In this document: positions 1 to 9,249 of the stretch, piece after piece | Position numbering within the stretch: the first letter of the stretch is position 1 | Layout of the letters: every line of letters starts with the position of its first letter | Source of the DNA: Streptomyces sp. NBC_00376 | Lineage (GTDB): Bacteria; Actinomycetota; Actinomycetes; Streptomycetales; Streptomycetaceae | Assembly: GCF_036077095.1 (NCBI RefSeq) | Contig: NZ_CP107960.1 | Coordinates: 1,550,001-1,614,000 of the forward strand | Length of the DNA: 64,000 nucleotides | Reading direction: 5' to 3' | Notes under the pieces: generated by a model | Databases searched by the model: none | Told to the model about the DNA's origin: nothing | Seen by the model: the letters and a program-made list of their open reading frames with translations, nothing else | Made by a program: the position numbers and the translations under genes

Positions 1-770
1 GTCCGCCCGGCGATGTACTCGGTCAGGGCCTCGGGGACGAGCCCGGAGTGCGCGCCGTACCGGGAGACGAGGTCCGCGACGTGGTTGCCGACCATGCCGC
101 CGAACCAGCGGCACTGCTCGCGGGCGTGGTCGAGGTCGTCGCTCACGTAGGCGGGGGCGGCGACGCAGATGGTCACGGAGTCCGGGTCACGGCCGGCCTC
201 GGCCGCCGCGTCCCGCACCGCCTTGATCATCCACTCGGTGAGGAACGGGTCGGCGAGCTGGAGGATGAAGCCGTCGGCCTTCTGTCCGGCCAGGGCGAGG
301 GCCTTCGGACCGTACGCGCCCATCCAGACGGGCAGTCTGCCGTCCTTCACCCAGGGGATCTGGACCGGCTGCCCGTCGACGGTCGCCTCGCGTCCCTCGG
401 CGAGGTCGCGGATGACGTCGATGGCCTCGCCCAGGCGGGCCAGCGTGTTGGGTTTGCGGCCGGCGACGCGCATCGCCGAGTCGCCACGTCCGATGCCGCA
501 GACGGTGCGGTTGCCGAACATGTCGTTGAGGGTGGCGAAGGTGGAGGCGGTCACCTCCCAGGTGCGGGTGCCGGGGTTGGTGACCATGGGGCCGACCACG
601 AGGTGTTCGGTGTGTTCGAGGATCTGGCTGTAGATGACGAACGGTTCCTGCCAGAGCACCGTCGAGTCGAAGGTCCAGCCGTAGCGGAAGCCGTTGCGTT
701 CGGCGCGGCGCATCAGGCCGACGACGGCCGAGGCGGGCGGATCGGTCTGGAGGACGAGTCCGAAGTCCAT
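1..770 (-). CDS. LLM-class (TIGR03842-like, F420-type) oxidoreductase, 3' end cut by window
   Basis: Reading leftward from the ATG at 770, an open frame of 256 codons runs off the window, so the C-terminus is missing. The start MDFGLVLQTDPPAS, then GPMVTNPGTRTWEVTAS, GIGRGDSAMRVAG and WMGAYGPKALALAG, are typical of luciferase-like monooxygenase folds, closest to the TIGR03842 group that accompanies hydantoinase genes in actinomycetes. The family is presumed to use F420 or flavin; the substrate is unknown. The gene starts 11 bp after the hydA stop on the same strand, so it should be co-transcribed with dihydropyrimidinase and may act on a ring compound of the same pathway. The cofactor and role are inference. 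Confidence 0.85.
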   Translation of the reverse strand, partial: MDFGLVLQTDPPASAVVGLMRRAERNGFRYGWTFDSTVLWQEPFVIYSQILEHTEHLVVGPMVTNPGTRTWEVTASTFATLNDMFGNRTVCGIGRGDSAMRVAGRKPNTLARLGEAIDVIRDLAEGREATVDGQPVQIPWVKDGRLPVWMGAYGPKALALAGQKADGFILQLADPFLTEWMIKAVRDAAAEAGRDPDSVTICVAAPAYVSDDLDHAREQCRWFGGMVGNHVADLVSRYGAHSGLVPEALTEYIAGR

Positions 771-781
771 GACGGGTGCTC

Positions 782-2182
782 CTAGTCCAGGTACTGACAG
801 GTGGCTCGCGGGGTGTACATGCCGTGTCCGGCCCGGCCGGTGAACTTCCTTGCGTCGATGACGACTTCACCGCGCGAGAGGACCGTTTCGACCTGGCCGG
901 TGATCCGCTTTCCCTCGTACGCCGAGTAGTCGACGTTCATGTGGTGGGTCTCGGCGGAGATGGTCTGTTCGGCCGCCGGGTCGTAGATGACGACGTCGGC
1001 GTCGGCGCCCGGGGCGATGGTGCCCTTCTTCGGGTAGAGGCCGAACATCCGGGCCGGGGAGGCGCAGGCGATCTCGATCCAGCGGCGGCGCGAGATGTGA
1101 CCGTCCAGGACCGCCTGATGGAGGAGGTCCATCCGGTTCTCCACGCCGGGCATGCCGTTGGGGATCTTCGAGAAGTCGCCCCGGCCCATCTCCTTCTGGC
1201 CCGAGAAGCAGAAGGGGCAGTGGTCGGTGGAGACGACCTGGAGTTCGTTGTTCCTGAGCCCCCGCCAGAGCGCCTCCTGGTGTTCCCTGGGCCGCAGCGG
1301 GGTGGAGCAGACGTACTTGGCGCCCTCGAAGTCCGGCTCGGCGAGGTTGTCGGTGGAGAGGAAGAGATACTGCGGGCAGGTCTCACCGAAGACCGGAAGT
1401 CCCTTGTGGCGGGCGGCGGCGACCTCGGCGACCGCCTCGTCCGCGGAGACGTGCACGACGTACAGCGGCGATCCGGCGACGCGGGCGAGCTGGACGGCAC
1501 GGTGGGTGGCCTCGGCCTCCAGCGCCACCTTGCGCACATCACCGTGGTAGCGCGGATCGGTGCGGCCCTCGGCGAGGGCCTGTTCGACGAGTACGTCGAT
1601 GGCGATGCCGTTCTCCGCGTGCATCATGATCAGGCCGCCATTGTGGGAGGCCCGTTGCATGGCGCGCAGGATCTGGCCGTCGTCGCTGTAGAAGACGCCC
1701 GGGTACGCCATGAACAGCTTGAAGGAGGTGACCCCCTCCGAGACCAGCAGGTCCATCTCCTTGAGCGAGGACTCGTTCACGTCGGAGAGGATCATGTGGA
1801 AGGCGTAGTCGATGGCGCAATTGCCGTCGGCCTTGGCATACCAGGCGTCGAGACCTTCGCGGACCGCGCGGCCCACGGACTGGATGGCGAAGTCGACGAT
1901 CGTGGTGGTGCCGCCCCAGGCGGCCGCCCGGGTGCCGGTCTCGAAGGTGTCGGCGGCGTAGGTGCCGCCGAACGGCATCTGCATGTGGGTGTGCGCGTCG
2001 ACACCGCCCGGGATGACGTATTTGCCGGTGGCGTCGATCCTGCGGTCGGCGCTCCAGCTCTCGGCCGCGTCGCTGTCGTGTGCCGCGAGGGCCACGATGC
2101 GGCCGCCCTCGATGAGTACGTCGGCATGCATTTCGTCGGACGCGGTGATGACGAGACCACCGTGGATGACGGTGCGGCTCAT
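782..2182 (-). CDS. hydA: Dihydropyrimidinase / D-hydantoinase
   Basis: 466 residues, the usual length of the cyclic amidohydrolase family. It opens the ring of 5,6-dihydropyrimidines or 5-substituted hydantoins to N-carbamoyl amino acids. The binuclear metal site is complete: H64 and H66 in DAHTHMQMPFGG, the carboxylated lysine K155 in SFKLFMAYPG, H188 in HAENG, H244 in VVHVSA and D320 in STDHCPF. The start is ATG 2182. Upstream lies a perfect 7+2+7 palindrome (2211-2226) that is repeated before the nitrilase gene at 15.8 kb, suggesting co-regulation with the next pathway step. The LLM oxidoreductase follows in the same transcript. Confidence 0.95.
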   Translation of the reverse strand: MSRTVIHGGLVITASDEMHADVLIEGGRIVALAAHDSDAAESWSADRRIDATGKYVIPGGVDAHTHMQMPFGGTYAADTFETGTRAAAWGGTTTIVDFAIQSVGRAVREGLDAWYAKADGNCAIDYAFHMILSDVNESSLKEMDLLVSEGVTSFKLFMAYPGVFYSDDGQILRAMQRASHNGGLIMMHAENGIAIDVLVEQALAEGRTDPRYHGDVRKVALEAEATHRAVQLARVAGSPLYVVHVSADEAVAEVAAARHKGLPVFGETCPQYLFLSTDNLAEPDFEGAKYVCSTPLRPREHQEALWRGLRNNELQVVSTDHCPFCFSGQKEMGRGDFSKIPNGMPGVENRMDLLHQAVLDGHISRRRWIEIACASPARMFGLYPKKGTIAPGADADVVIYDPAAEQTISAETHHMNVDYSAYEGKRITGQVETVLSRGEVVIDARKFTGRAGHGMYTPRATCQYLD

Positions 2183-2210
2183 GTACCCCTCCTCACTCGT
2201 GGCGGAATGG

Positions 2211-2226
2211 GTCTACGCACGTAGAC
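2211..2226. promoter_or_regulatory. Operator A, copy 1 (GTCTACG-CA-CGTAGAC)
   Basis: A perfect 7-bp inverted repeat with a 2-bp spacer, 29 bp upstream of the hydA ATG. The same core, and a further matching stretch on its right side (TGCGT...GAACGTA up to about 2250), occurs at 15817-15850 before the nitrilase operon. The conservation over about 40 bp suggests a regulator site plus promoter. The cognate regulator is not identified; the shape suits a dimeric GntR/TetR/IclR-type protein. Confidence 0.75.
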
Positions 2227-2432
2227 AAGGTGCGTGATGAAGAACGTAGAAGTGGGTTACCCACTGTGGCAATACCGCTGCCGCTAACCGCTGAAGACGT
2301 TTCTGTTTCATCCGCCCGGCACTCCACCGGCCCACAGCCGCGGCGATGACCACGACCACCGCTTGATAACGAAATGATTACGGGTCTGGGCCAAATGTTG
2401 AGTACGGTTCATGCGCCCGTCCCGTACGTGGC

Positions 2433-3491
2433 GTGATCCGATCACCACCGACGGCGAGCCTCGGTACCGACATCGCGCCCACCGTGCTGCGCCACGAGGG
2501 CGTCGCCACCGACCCCGCCTGGAACCTCGACGGCACCTCGCTCGCCGAGCTGGAGCCGGACGCCTTCGACGCGCTGCGCCCCTCCCTGCGCGCTCCCGTC
2601 GACGAGACCAAGCTCCCGGCCGACGCCAAGGGGTGGACCAACACCGCACCCGAGGGCTGGTCGATCGACAACTCGAAGATGCCAGCCGGCGGCGTCACCG
2701 AGTGGCGCGGCTGGTCCTTCGCCACGGACGAGTTCTGGACCAACGCCGAGCGCGGCCAGGGCCGCGAGACGAACGTCCGCGCCCGCGACGTGTTCGCGGT
2801 CGCCGACTCCGACGAGTGGGACGACAAGGCACACGGTGCCGGGCAGTTCGACTCCACCCTGGTCAGCCCCGCGTACAAGCTCAACGGCGCGGCGACGGCG
2901 ACCGTCTCGTACGCGACGAACTACCGGGTCGACGGCCCCCAGACCGGCGACGTCTACGTCTCGTACGACGGCGGAACCCCGCAGCTCGTCAAGTCCTACC
3001 GGGCCGACAGCAACACCGTCGAGCGGCTTGAGCTGGCCGTTCCGGGCGGTGCGAAGTCGGCACGGCTGAGCTTCCGCTACACCGGGACCAACAGCGCCTT
3101 CTGGACCGTCGACCGGGTCGCCTTCGGTCAGCCCCACCCGCCGTCGGATCTCGCCGTCGCCTCCCTGGAGGCCGACACCGTGCTGCTCGGCAGGCCCGGC
3201 TCCGAATCGGCCTGGAAGGTCACAGCGAACGGTGTGGTGAGGACCGCGCAGGGCAAGCCGGTGAAGGGTGCGGAGGTCACGGCCGAGCTGACGGCCGGCG
3301 GCAAGGTGCACAGGCTGACCGGCACCACGAAGAAGGACGGATCGGTCCGCTTCAAGGCCATGGTGGGCCGGGGCATCGCCAAGGCCACGCTGACCGTCAC
3401 CGATGTGCGCCACCAGCACCTCGCTTACTACGGCGAGCTCGACGCGGTCCGCGACCTGGACCTCACCCGCCCCACCGGCCACCGGGGCTGA
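2433..3491 (+). pseudogene. 5'-truncated phosphatase/phosphodiesterase-type protein remnant
   Basis: The frame opens almost at once with SLGTDIAPTVL...DPAWNLDG, which resembles the end of the catalytic domain of alkaline-phosphatase/sulfatase-superfamily proteins. It continues with a jellyroll-like module (WSFATDEFW, FDSTLVSPAY, YVSYDGG) and a carboxypeptidase-regulatory-like beta domain (GKPVKGAEVTAELTAGGK). No signal peptide or metal-binding core precedes it, and there is no ribosome-binding site at the GTG 2433. I read it as the surviving C-terminal half of a secreted phosphatase-family protein whose 5' part was deleted. It could instead be an independent secreted protein with a lost start. 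A strong hairpin follows at 3497-3533. Confidence 0.65.
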
Positions 3492-3496
3492 CCGAC

Positions 3497-3533
3497 CGGC
3501 CGGGCCCCGGAACCACCGGCCGGGGCCCGGCCG
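3497..3533. terminator. GC-rich hairpin terminator
   Basis: A 14-bp perfect stem (CGGCCGGGCCCCGG and its complement) with a 9-nt loop directly after the stop of the truncated phosphatase remnant. There is no clear T-run, as is common for Streptomyces terminators. Confidence 0.7.
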
Positions 3534-3655
3534 TCACATGCGCGCCGGACACGGCCCCGGCCGCCGCGCGCACCCGCCGGGTTACCGTGGCTGTTCCCGC
3601 CGGTGCGGCCCCACCACAGGCCGCCGGGCACACAGCACAGCGGCCCTCCCCTCCG

Positions 3656-3672
3656 CTGTGCGCTGCGCACAG
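3656..3672. promoter_or_regulatory. Operator B, copy 1 (CTGTGCGC-T-GCGCACAG)
   Basis: A perfect 8+1+8 palindrome, 87 bp before the GTG start of the MFS gene that heads the MFS/HyuA-like/DUF917/PucR operon. A copy with one mismatch (13053-13069) lies upstream of hyuA on the other strand. The PucR-family product of this operon is the obvious candidate ligand, by proximity only. Confidence 0.7.
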
Positions 3673-3759
3673 GTTCCCGCTCCCGGGCCTGTCTACTGTG
3701 CCGCCATCCCCAATCGCCGAGGGGCGATTCGGCCGGTACGAAAGCCAGGAGGACAGCCG

Positions 3760-5124
3760 GTGAGCGCGACAACCGCACGTTCCGGTGCAACCGGAGAACC
3801 CCTGGAGACGGGGCCGGGCCAGGCCGCCGGGCCGCGGCCCATCGGTTCCTACTTCGAGGCCATGCCGCTCGGACGCGCCCATGTACTGGCGGCGCTGGCC
3901 CTGTTCATGGCCTTCGTCATCGAGTCGTGGGAGCAGCTCGCCCTCGTCTATGTCTCCGGCGATCTCGGTGACGCGTTCTCCATCGACACCGGCCGGATCG
4001 GCTGGGTGCTCTCCGCCGTCGCGCTCGGCATGATCCCCGGTGCGCTGGTCTGGGGCCCGGTCTCGGACCGGATCGGCCGGCGCGCGGTGTGTCTGTGGAG
4101 CCTGTCCGCCTACGGAGTCGTCGCGCTGGCCTCCGCGTTCTCCCCGAACTTCACGGTCCTGCTGATCACCCGGGTGCTGTCGGGGCTGGCGCTGGCCGGG
4201 ATCTACACGGTCACCTTCCCGTACTTCCTGGAGCTGCTGCCGACCCGGACGCGTGGCCGGGCCGCGGTCTATCTGTCGATCGGCTGGCCGATCGGGGTAC
4301 TGGCCGCGGTCGGCGTGACGCAGCTGCTGGGCGGCCTGGGCTGGCACGTGGTTGCCGTCGCCTCCGCCCTGGCCGGTCTCTGGGTCTTCGCGATCCGCGC
4401 CTGGGTTCCGGAATCCCCGTACTGGCTGGCCGCGCAGGACCGGCACGACGACGCCGCGGCCGTGCTGCGCAGGCTGGGCGTCGACGTCCCCGACGGCACC
4501 CGCTTCGCGGTCGTCGCCCCCGAGCGCTCCGGACGGCCGGTGGAGCTGCTGCGTGGCGGGCTGCTGCGGATCACGGTCCTGATGCTCGTCGTGAACTTCA
4601 CCTTCAACTGGGGCTACTGGGGCCTGCAGACCTGGCTGCCGACGCTGCTCCAGGACAAGGGCCTCAGCATGTCGGCAAGTCTCGGCTTCGTCGCGCTGAG
4701 CGCGCTGTTCATGATCCCCGGCTATGTGTCGGCGTCGCTGCTGACCGGACGTTTCGGCCGCAAGAAGGTCTTCCTGCCGTACGTGGCGCTCGCCGCGATC
4801 AGCGGGATCTTCTTCGCCTACTCCAGCTCCATGACCGAGCTGTACATCGCGAACTTCGCCCTCGCCTTCTTCAGCCTCGGCGCCTGGGGGGTCTGGAACA
4901 CCTGGAACGGTGAGTTCTTCCCGACCGCGCTGCGCGGTACGGGGTACTCCTGGGCCACCGCCGCCCAGCTGGTCGCCACCTCCCTCGCCCCGTCGGTGGT
5001 CGGCTTTCTGCTGGCGCAGGCGACCGGGTTCTCCACGACGATTCTGTTCATCACGGCCTTCCTGGTGGTGGCGCTGCTCTTCGCCGCCCCGCTGCCGGAG
5101 ACCGAGGGCCGGGACCTGGAATAG
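3760..5124 (+). CDS. MFS transporter, probable uptake of a pathway substrate
   Basis: 454 residues from GTG 3760, chosen because AGGAGG ends 7 bp upstream. About 12 membrane segments are visible. The loop motif GPVSDRIGRRAV after the second segment and a second one, LTGRFGRKKVFL, place it in the sugar/aromatic-acid symporter side of the MFS. An N-terminal cytoplasmic tail of about 35 residues precedes FEAMPLGRAHVL. It heads a plus-strand gene series with the HyuA-like, DUF917 and PucR genes, behind operator B. Import of a hydantoin, dihydropyrimidine or allantoin-like compound is inferred from context; drug efflux is less likely. Confidence 0.85.
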   Translation: MSATTARSGATGEPLETGPGQAAGPRPIGSYFEAMPLGRAHVLAALALFMAFVIESWEQLALVYVSGDLGDAFSIDTGRIGWVLSAVALGMIPGALVWGPVSDRIGRRAVCLWSLSAYGVVALASAFSPNFTVLLITRVLSGLALAGIYTVTFPYFLELLPTRTRGRAAVYLSIGWPIGVLAAVGVTQLLGGLGWHVVAVASALAGLWVFAIRAWVPESPYWLAAQDRHDDAAAVLRRLGVDVPDGTRFAVVAPERSGRPVELLRGGLLRITVLMLVVNFTFNWGYWGLQTWLPTLLQDKGLSMSASLGFVALSALFMIPGYVSASLLTGRFGRKKVFLPYVALAAISGIFFAYSSSMTELYIANFALAFFSLGAWGVWNTWNGEFFPTALRGTGYSWATAAQLVATSLAPSVVGFLLAQATGFSTTILFITAFLVVALLFAAPLPETEGRDLE

Positions 5125-5205
5125 CGGCCCGGAAGCGGGGAACCTGTACCGGCTCCGGCCCGGCAGGTCCTCTCCACGGCGCGGTCCCCGGGACGTGATG
5201 GCAGG

Positions 5206-6522
5206 ATGACGCAGGTGAGACTGGGTGTGGACGTGGGGCGTACGACGACGGTCGCCGTGCTCGTACGCCCCGGCGGTGCTCCGCCGGTTCATGCCGTGGT
5301 CGCTTCGTCGGCCTCCCTCGACCGTTCGCTGCGCGATGTCCTCGACGCGCTGGACGGCCTCGGGAACGCCCCGTACGACCGGGCCGACGTCGTCTGTCTC
5401 ACGACCGATCTCGACCGCACGCCGGGCACGCCGTCGCCCGTCGCCGTGCTCCGCATCTCGCCCGCCGCCCATCCCGCGCTCGGCCCGTCGCCGCGTCCGG
5501 GCGGGCTGACCCGGGTGGTGTCGGGCGGTTCGTCGCTCACCGGCCGGCCGCTGGCACCGCTGGACCGGGCCGGTGTCGAGGCGTTCGCCCGGGAGGCCGG
5601 GGCGGCGTCGATCACCGCGTTCGCCGTCTGCGCGGCCGGGTCACCCGCCCGCCCGGAGCCCGAACTGACCGCGGCCTCCGTCATCGCCCGCCTGCTGCCC
5701 GGTGCGCACATCACCCTCTCGTACGAGATCGGCTCACCCGGCCTGCGCGAGCGCGAGAACGCCGCGGCCGCCAACGCCGCACTCGGCTCCTGGGCCGAGC
5801 GCCTCACCGGCACCGCCGAGCGGACGCTGCGCGCGCGAGGCATCACGGCCCCGCTCTTCCTCGCCCGGGACGACGCCGGTCTGGTCTCCGCCGAGTACGT
5901 CCGCCGCTACCCCGTGATCGCCACCGCCTCCGCCACGGCCTGCGCGCTGCGCGGAGCCGCGCTGCTGGCGGGCGCCGAGCGGGCCGTCGTGGTGGACGCG
6001 GCCGGCTCCGCGGTCCGCTGCTCGGCCGTCGCGGACGGCGAGCTGGAAGCCGGGGACGCGGGCCCGGGGCCCGGCGGACTCTGGATGGACGTGGGCAGGC
6101 CCCGCCTGGACACCCTGCCGTTCGGCGGCGAGGAACCGCCCGCCGACGCCCGGCAGCGGGTGGACGCGCTGGTGACCGGTGTGCTGGAGCGCTCGCCGGG
6201 CAGCACGGTGCTGTACGCGGGCGGCGCGGCGCCGCTCTTCGGGGGCTCGCCGGACGGGATCTGGGCAGCCGCGTACGGCGCGGCGCGCGCGGACACCCGG
6301 GTGGAACTGGAGCAGGTGGTGGTCGCGCCGGGCCGCGCGGAACTGGACCGGGTCATCGCTCTGGCCCGTGACCAGGCGCTGGCGCGGGTCGTGTCGGCGG
6401 GCGCGGCACCCGGCGGCGCCCGGGTCGCCCGGACCGTCCACACACCCGTCTCGTACCTCCCGGGCGGGGTGCACCGGATCCGGGTCCGGGCCGTGGGAGC
6501 ACCGGCGGGAGCGACCTCGTGA
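5206..6522 (+). CDS. Hydantoinase/oxoprolinase (HyuA-like) family protein, short form
   Basis: 438 residues. The N-terminus LGVDVGRTTTVAVLV is the phosphate-loop-like element of the ASKHA fold, as in HyuA (DIGGTFTDVV). Later blocks (SYEIGSPGLRERENAAAANAA, YPVIATASATACALRGAALL, VVVDAAGSAVRC) follow the Hydant_A pattern. It is shorter than full HyuA (about 680 residues) because the C-terminal domain is absent. The GTGA overlap with the DUF917 gene indicates translational coupling. HyuA-like/DUF917 pairs are seen beside PucR regulators in several bacteria. The reaction is unknown; an ATP-dependent cyclic amide hydrolysis is plausible. Confidence 0.8.
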   Translation: MTQVRLGVDVGRTTTVAVLVRPGGAPPVHAVVASSASLDRSLRDVLDALDGLGNAPYDRADVVCLTTDLDRTPGTPSPVAVLRISPAAHPALGPSPRPGGLTRVVSGGSSLTGRPLAPLDRAGVEAFAREAGAASITAFAVCAAGSPARPEPELTAASVIARLLPGAHITLSYEIGSPGLRERENAAAANAALGSWAERLTGTAERTLRARGITAPLFLARDDAGLVSAEYVRRYPVIATASATACALRGAALLAGAERAVVVDAAGSAVRCSAVADGELEAGDAGPGPGGLWMDVGRPRLDTLPFGGEEPPADARQRVDALVTGVLERSPGSTVLYAGGAAPLFGGSPDGIWAAAYGAARADTRVELEQVVVAPGRAELDRVIALARDQALARVVSAGAAPGGARVARTVHTPVSYLPGGVHRIRVRAVGAPAGATS

Positions 6523-7649
6523 CCGGCGCACCGGTCCAGGTGGACGCCGCCGTGCTGGAGCGGCTGGCGGCCGGGTCGCTGGTACTGGCGGCGGGGGCGG
6601 CCGAATCGGCGTTCCGGGTGGCGCTGGACTGGGCACGGGCATCGGTCGCCGCACACGGGCCGGTACGGCTGCTGGCCCCGGACGAGCTGAGCGGGTTGCG
6701 GCTCTGCGTGACCGTGACCCTGGTCGGCTCGTCGGCGGCGCTCGCCGAGCAGCTGCCGACGGGTGCGGAGACGGTACGGGCGGTGCGCGCCCTGGAACGG
6801 CTGCTGGGTGCCCGCGCCGATGCGGTCGTCGCGCTGAACACGGCCGGTGAGAACGCCCTGCTGTCGGTGGCCGCGGCGGCCGACTGCGGGCTGCCGCTGG
6901 TCGACGGTGACGGCTGCGGGCGGGTGCTGCCGCTGCTGGAGCAGTCGACGTTCACGCTGGCCGGCGTGGCCGCGGCGCCCCTCGCGCTGGCGACCCCGTC
7001 GGGCGATGTGGTCGTGGTGGAGTCGGCGGGCGGGCAGGTGGAGGACCTGGTGCGGCCGCTCGTGCCCGCGGCCGGCGGCTGGGCGGTGGCCGTCTGCTAC
7101 GCGATGCCGGGCGACGTTCTGGCCGGCTCCGTGGTGCCCGGCACGGTCGGCCGGGCGATCCGCGCGGGCTCGGCCCGGCCCGGCAACCTGTTCGCACCGT
7201 GGTCGCCGCGGCGGCTGTGCCGGGGCCGGATCACGGCGGTGGAGCACCCGGTGGCCACCGAGGACGATCCGTACGGCTACGGGCCGCCGGAGCCGGACGG
7301 CCCCACCGGGCCCGGTTCCGCCCCGTCGTGGCCGGCGCTTCCGTCGCGGCCGACGAGTGTGCTGATCGCCGAGACGGAGGGGATCGGCCGCCACTTCCGG
7401 CTGGAGGCGCACAACGAGGTTCTGCTGGCGCTGGCGGACGGGGCACCGGTGGCCGCCGCCCCGGACCAGATCCTCATCCTCTCGGCCTCCGCCGACCGGC
7501 GGGTGCTGGATGTGGAGCGGGCGGTGCCGGGGGTGGAGGTCGAGGTGGTGGTCATTCCCGCCGCGCCCGCCTGGCAGACGCCCGAGGGCCGTCGGCTGGC
7601 CCGTACCGGCGCGGTGGACACACCCGGCGCACAGGAGGAGCCATGGTGA
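6519..7649 (+). CDS. DUF917 (S-methyl-thiohydantoin desulfurase-like) protein
   Basis: 376 residues starting at the GTG that overlaps the previous stop (GTGA). Features that fit DUF917 are the alanine-rich N-terminus (LAAGSLVLAAG), GENALLSVAAAADCGLPLVDGDGCGRVLPLLEQSTF and the C-terminal LIAETEGIGRHFRLEAHNEVLLA block. DUF917 proteins commonly pair with HyuA-like proteins, and one named member acts on S-methyl-thiohydantoin. A linker rich in Gly, Pro and Asp around residues 245-275 is unusual. The last codons overlap the PucR start by 7 bp. A role in hydantoin-type ring modification is inferred. Confidence 0.75.
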   Translation: MTGAPVQVDAAVLERLAAGSLVLAAGAAESAFRVALDWARASVAAHGPVRLLAPDELSGLRLCVTVTLVGSSAALAEQLPTGAETVRAVRALERLLGARADAVVALNTAGENALLSVAAAADCGLPLVDGDGCGRVLPLLEQSTFTLAGVAAAPLALATPSGDVVVVESAGGQVEDLVRPLVPAAGGWAVAVCYAMPGDVLAGSVVPGTVGRAIRAGSARPGNLFAPWSPRRLCRGRITAVEHPVATEDDPYGYGPPEPDGPTGPGSAPSWPALPSRPTSVLIAETEGIGRHFRLEAHNEVLLALADGAPVAAAPDQILILSASADRRVLDVERAVPGVEVEVVVIPAAPAWQTPEGRRLARTGAVDTPGAQEEPW

Positions 7650-9163
7650 ACCGCCCGGTCCGCGAGGGCCCGCTCACCGTCGCGGAGCTCGTCCAGCAGG
7701 GACGGCTCGCCGGGGTCCGGATGGCCGGGGCGAGCGGACGGGAGGCGGAGGTCCGTTCGGTGCGCATCGTGGACCGGACATCGGTGCTCGACACGCTCGA
7801 ACCCCATACCGCGGTCGTACTGACCGGGCGGGTCGCGGCGGCGGGCTGGACCGTGGAGATGGCACTGCGCAAGGCCTGGGAGCACGCCGCGGCCTGCGTC
7901 GTGGTCACCGGGGCAGCGGGCCGGCCCGGTTCCGTGGGCGCGCTCGCCGACCGGCTCGGGGTGCCGCTGCTGGTCATCGACGAGGACGCGCTGGACGCCG
8001 CGGTCCGGATCGCCTCCGCGGTCGCCCGCCCCGACGCCGGGCGCACCGCACTGGTGGCCCAGGCGGCCCGCGCGCTCGCGGACACGGGGCCGCACGCCGG
8101 GCGGGTGCTGTCCGCGCTGCACGCGGTGCTGCCGTCCACGGCGGTCGCGCTGACCGGGCCCACCGGCGAACTGCTGGCCGGCCGGCGGGCCGCGCTCTCG
8201 GAACAGGGCGGTGCGCTCGGCGTCCGGCTGGAGGTCCCGGACGGTGCCGGTGGCTCGCTGGGCACCCTGGTCGCCCGCTCGGGCTCGCGGGTCGCGGGAT
8301 GGGGCGAGACGGTGCGCGACGTGCTCCGCCTCGCGGTCGCTCCGCTGACCGCATGGTGCGCGGTGCGTCGCCTGGACGACGAACGGACCGGCCACCGCGC
8401 GGCGTTGCTCCTGCGCCGGCTGCTGGAGGCGGCCGCCGGTGACGGCGAGCCCGGCGAGAACGAGCGTGCCGAGGCGGCCGCGCTGGGCTGGCCGGCCCGA
8501 GGCCCGCTCGTCGGCTACGCGCTGCGTCCCGTCGCGGGCTGGGACGGCCCCGATCCCGGCCCCGCGCTGCGCGCGGTCTGGAGTTCGGCGGGACCGGGCG
8601 GACCGCTGGTCGCGTACGGGCCCTGCTGGGTGGCCTGGGAGTCGGTCGCCCCCGCGGACGGGGTGGACCCGCTGGAGGCGGCGACCCGGCGGCTGGCCGA
8701 CGCGCTCGCCGCGATGGCCCCCTATGTGCCGGCCGCCGGCGGGGTGGCGGGCACGGCGGCCTCGTCGGCGGCGCTCGGCCCGGTCCTGAACGACGCCTGC
8801 GCGGCGGCCGGGGTGGCTGCCGCCGGGGAGCCGGGGAGAGTGGTGCGCGGGGACCGGATGGGCGCGGCGCAGCTCCTGTCCGCCGTACCGGCCGAGATGC
8901 TGCGCGGTCCGGCGGAGGTGGTGCTCGCCCCGCTGCTCGCGGCGGACCGGGACGGCACCCTGCTGCGTACGCTGGCGGTCGTCCTCGACGCGGGCGCGGC
9001 CCCGACGGCGGCGGCCGAGGTGCTCGGCGTGCACCGCAACACGGTGGCCGCCCGGCTGGAGCGCATCCGCGCGCTGGGCTTCGACCCCGACGACGCGTCG
9101 CAGCGGCTTGCACTGCATCTGGCGTGCCGGGTACTGCTGCGCGACGAGGGCGCGGCGCCCTGA
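7643..9163 (+). CDS. PucR-family transcriptional regulator
   Basis: 506 residues from ATG 7643, preceded by AGGAGGAG at 5-12 bp. The N-terminal PucR domain begins LTVAELVQQGRLAGVRMAG. The middle is a GGDEF-like/CdaR sensor region. The C-terminal helix-turn-helix reads APTAAAEVLGVHRNTVAARLERIRALG, the HTH_30 signature. Members activate purine, allantoin or hydantoin catabolism in response to a metabolite. Co-transcription with the HyuA-like and DUF917 genes makes it the probable cluster regulator. Operator B (3656 and 13053) is the most likely target, which is inference. Confidence 0.9.
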   Translation: MVNRPVREGPLTVAELVQQGRLAGVRMAGASGREAEVRSVRIVDRTSVLDTLEPHTAVVLTGRVAAAGWTVEMALRKAWEHAAACVVVTGAAGRPGSVGALADRLGVPLLVIDEDALDAAVRIASAVARPDAGRTALVAQAARALADTGPHAGRVLSALHAVLPSTAVALTGPTGELLAGRRAALSEQGGALGVRLEVPDGAGGSLGTLVARSGSRVAGWGETVRDVLRLAVAPLTAWCAVRRLDDERTGHRAALLLRRLLEAAAGDGEPGENERAEAAALGWPARGPLVGYALRPVAGWDGPDPGPALRAVWSSAGPGGPLVAYGPCWVAWESVAPADGVDPLEAATRRLADALAAMAPYVPAAGGVAGTAASSAALGPVLNDACAAAGVAAAGEPGRVVRGDRMGAAQLLSAVPAEMLRGPAEVVLAPLLAADRDGTLLRTLAVVLDAGAAPTAAAEVLGVHRNTVAARLERIRALGFDPDDASQRLALHLACRVLLRDEGAAP

Positions 9164-9249
9164 GAACGGGGCCATGACGGGGCCGCGGGGAAACGGCAGT
9201 GGCGGAAGAACCCTCCGCGGGCTCCTCCGCCACTGTCCCGGCCGGTCCG

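Noticed and set aside
776..2224. Long plus-strand open frame opposite hydA
   Set aside because: It is the antisense shadow of a gene with a complete metal-binding site; composition is Gly/Val/Asp-rich and no start signal is present.
3463..5472. 669-codon minus-strand frame over the MFS gene
   Set aside because: Arg/Gln/Gly-rich shadow without any recognisable domain; the plus-strand MFS reading has motifs and a good ribosome-binding site.
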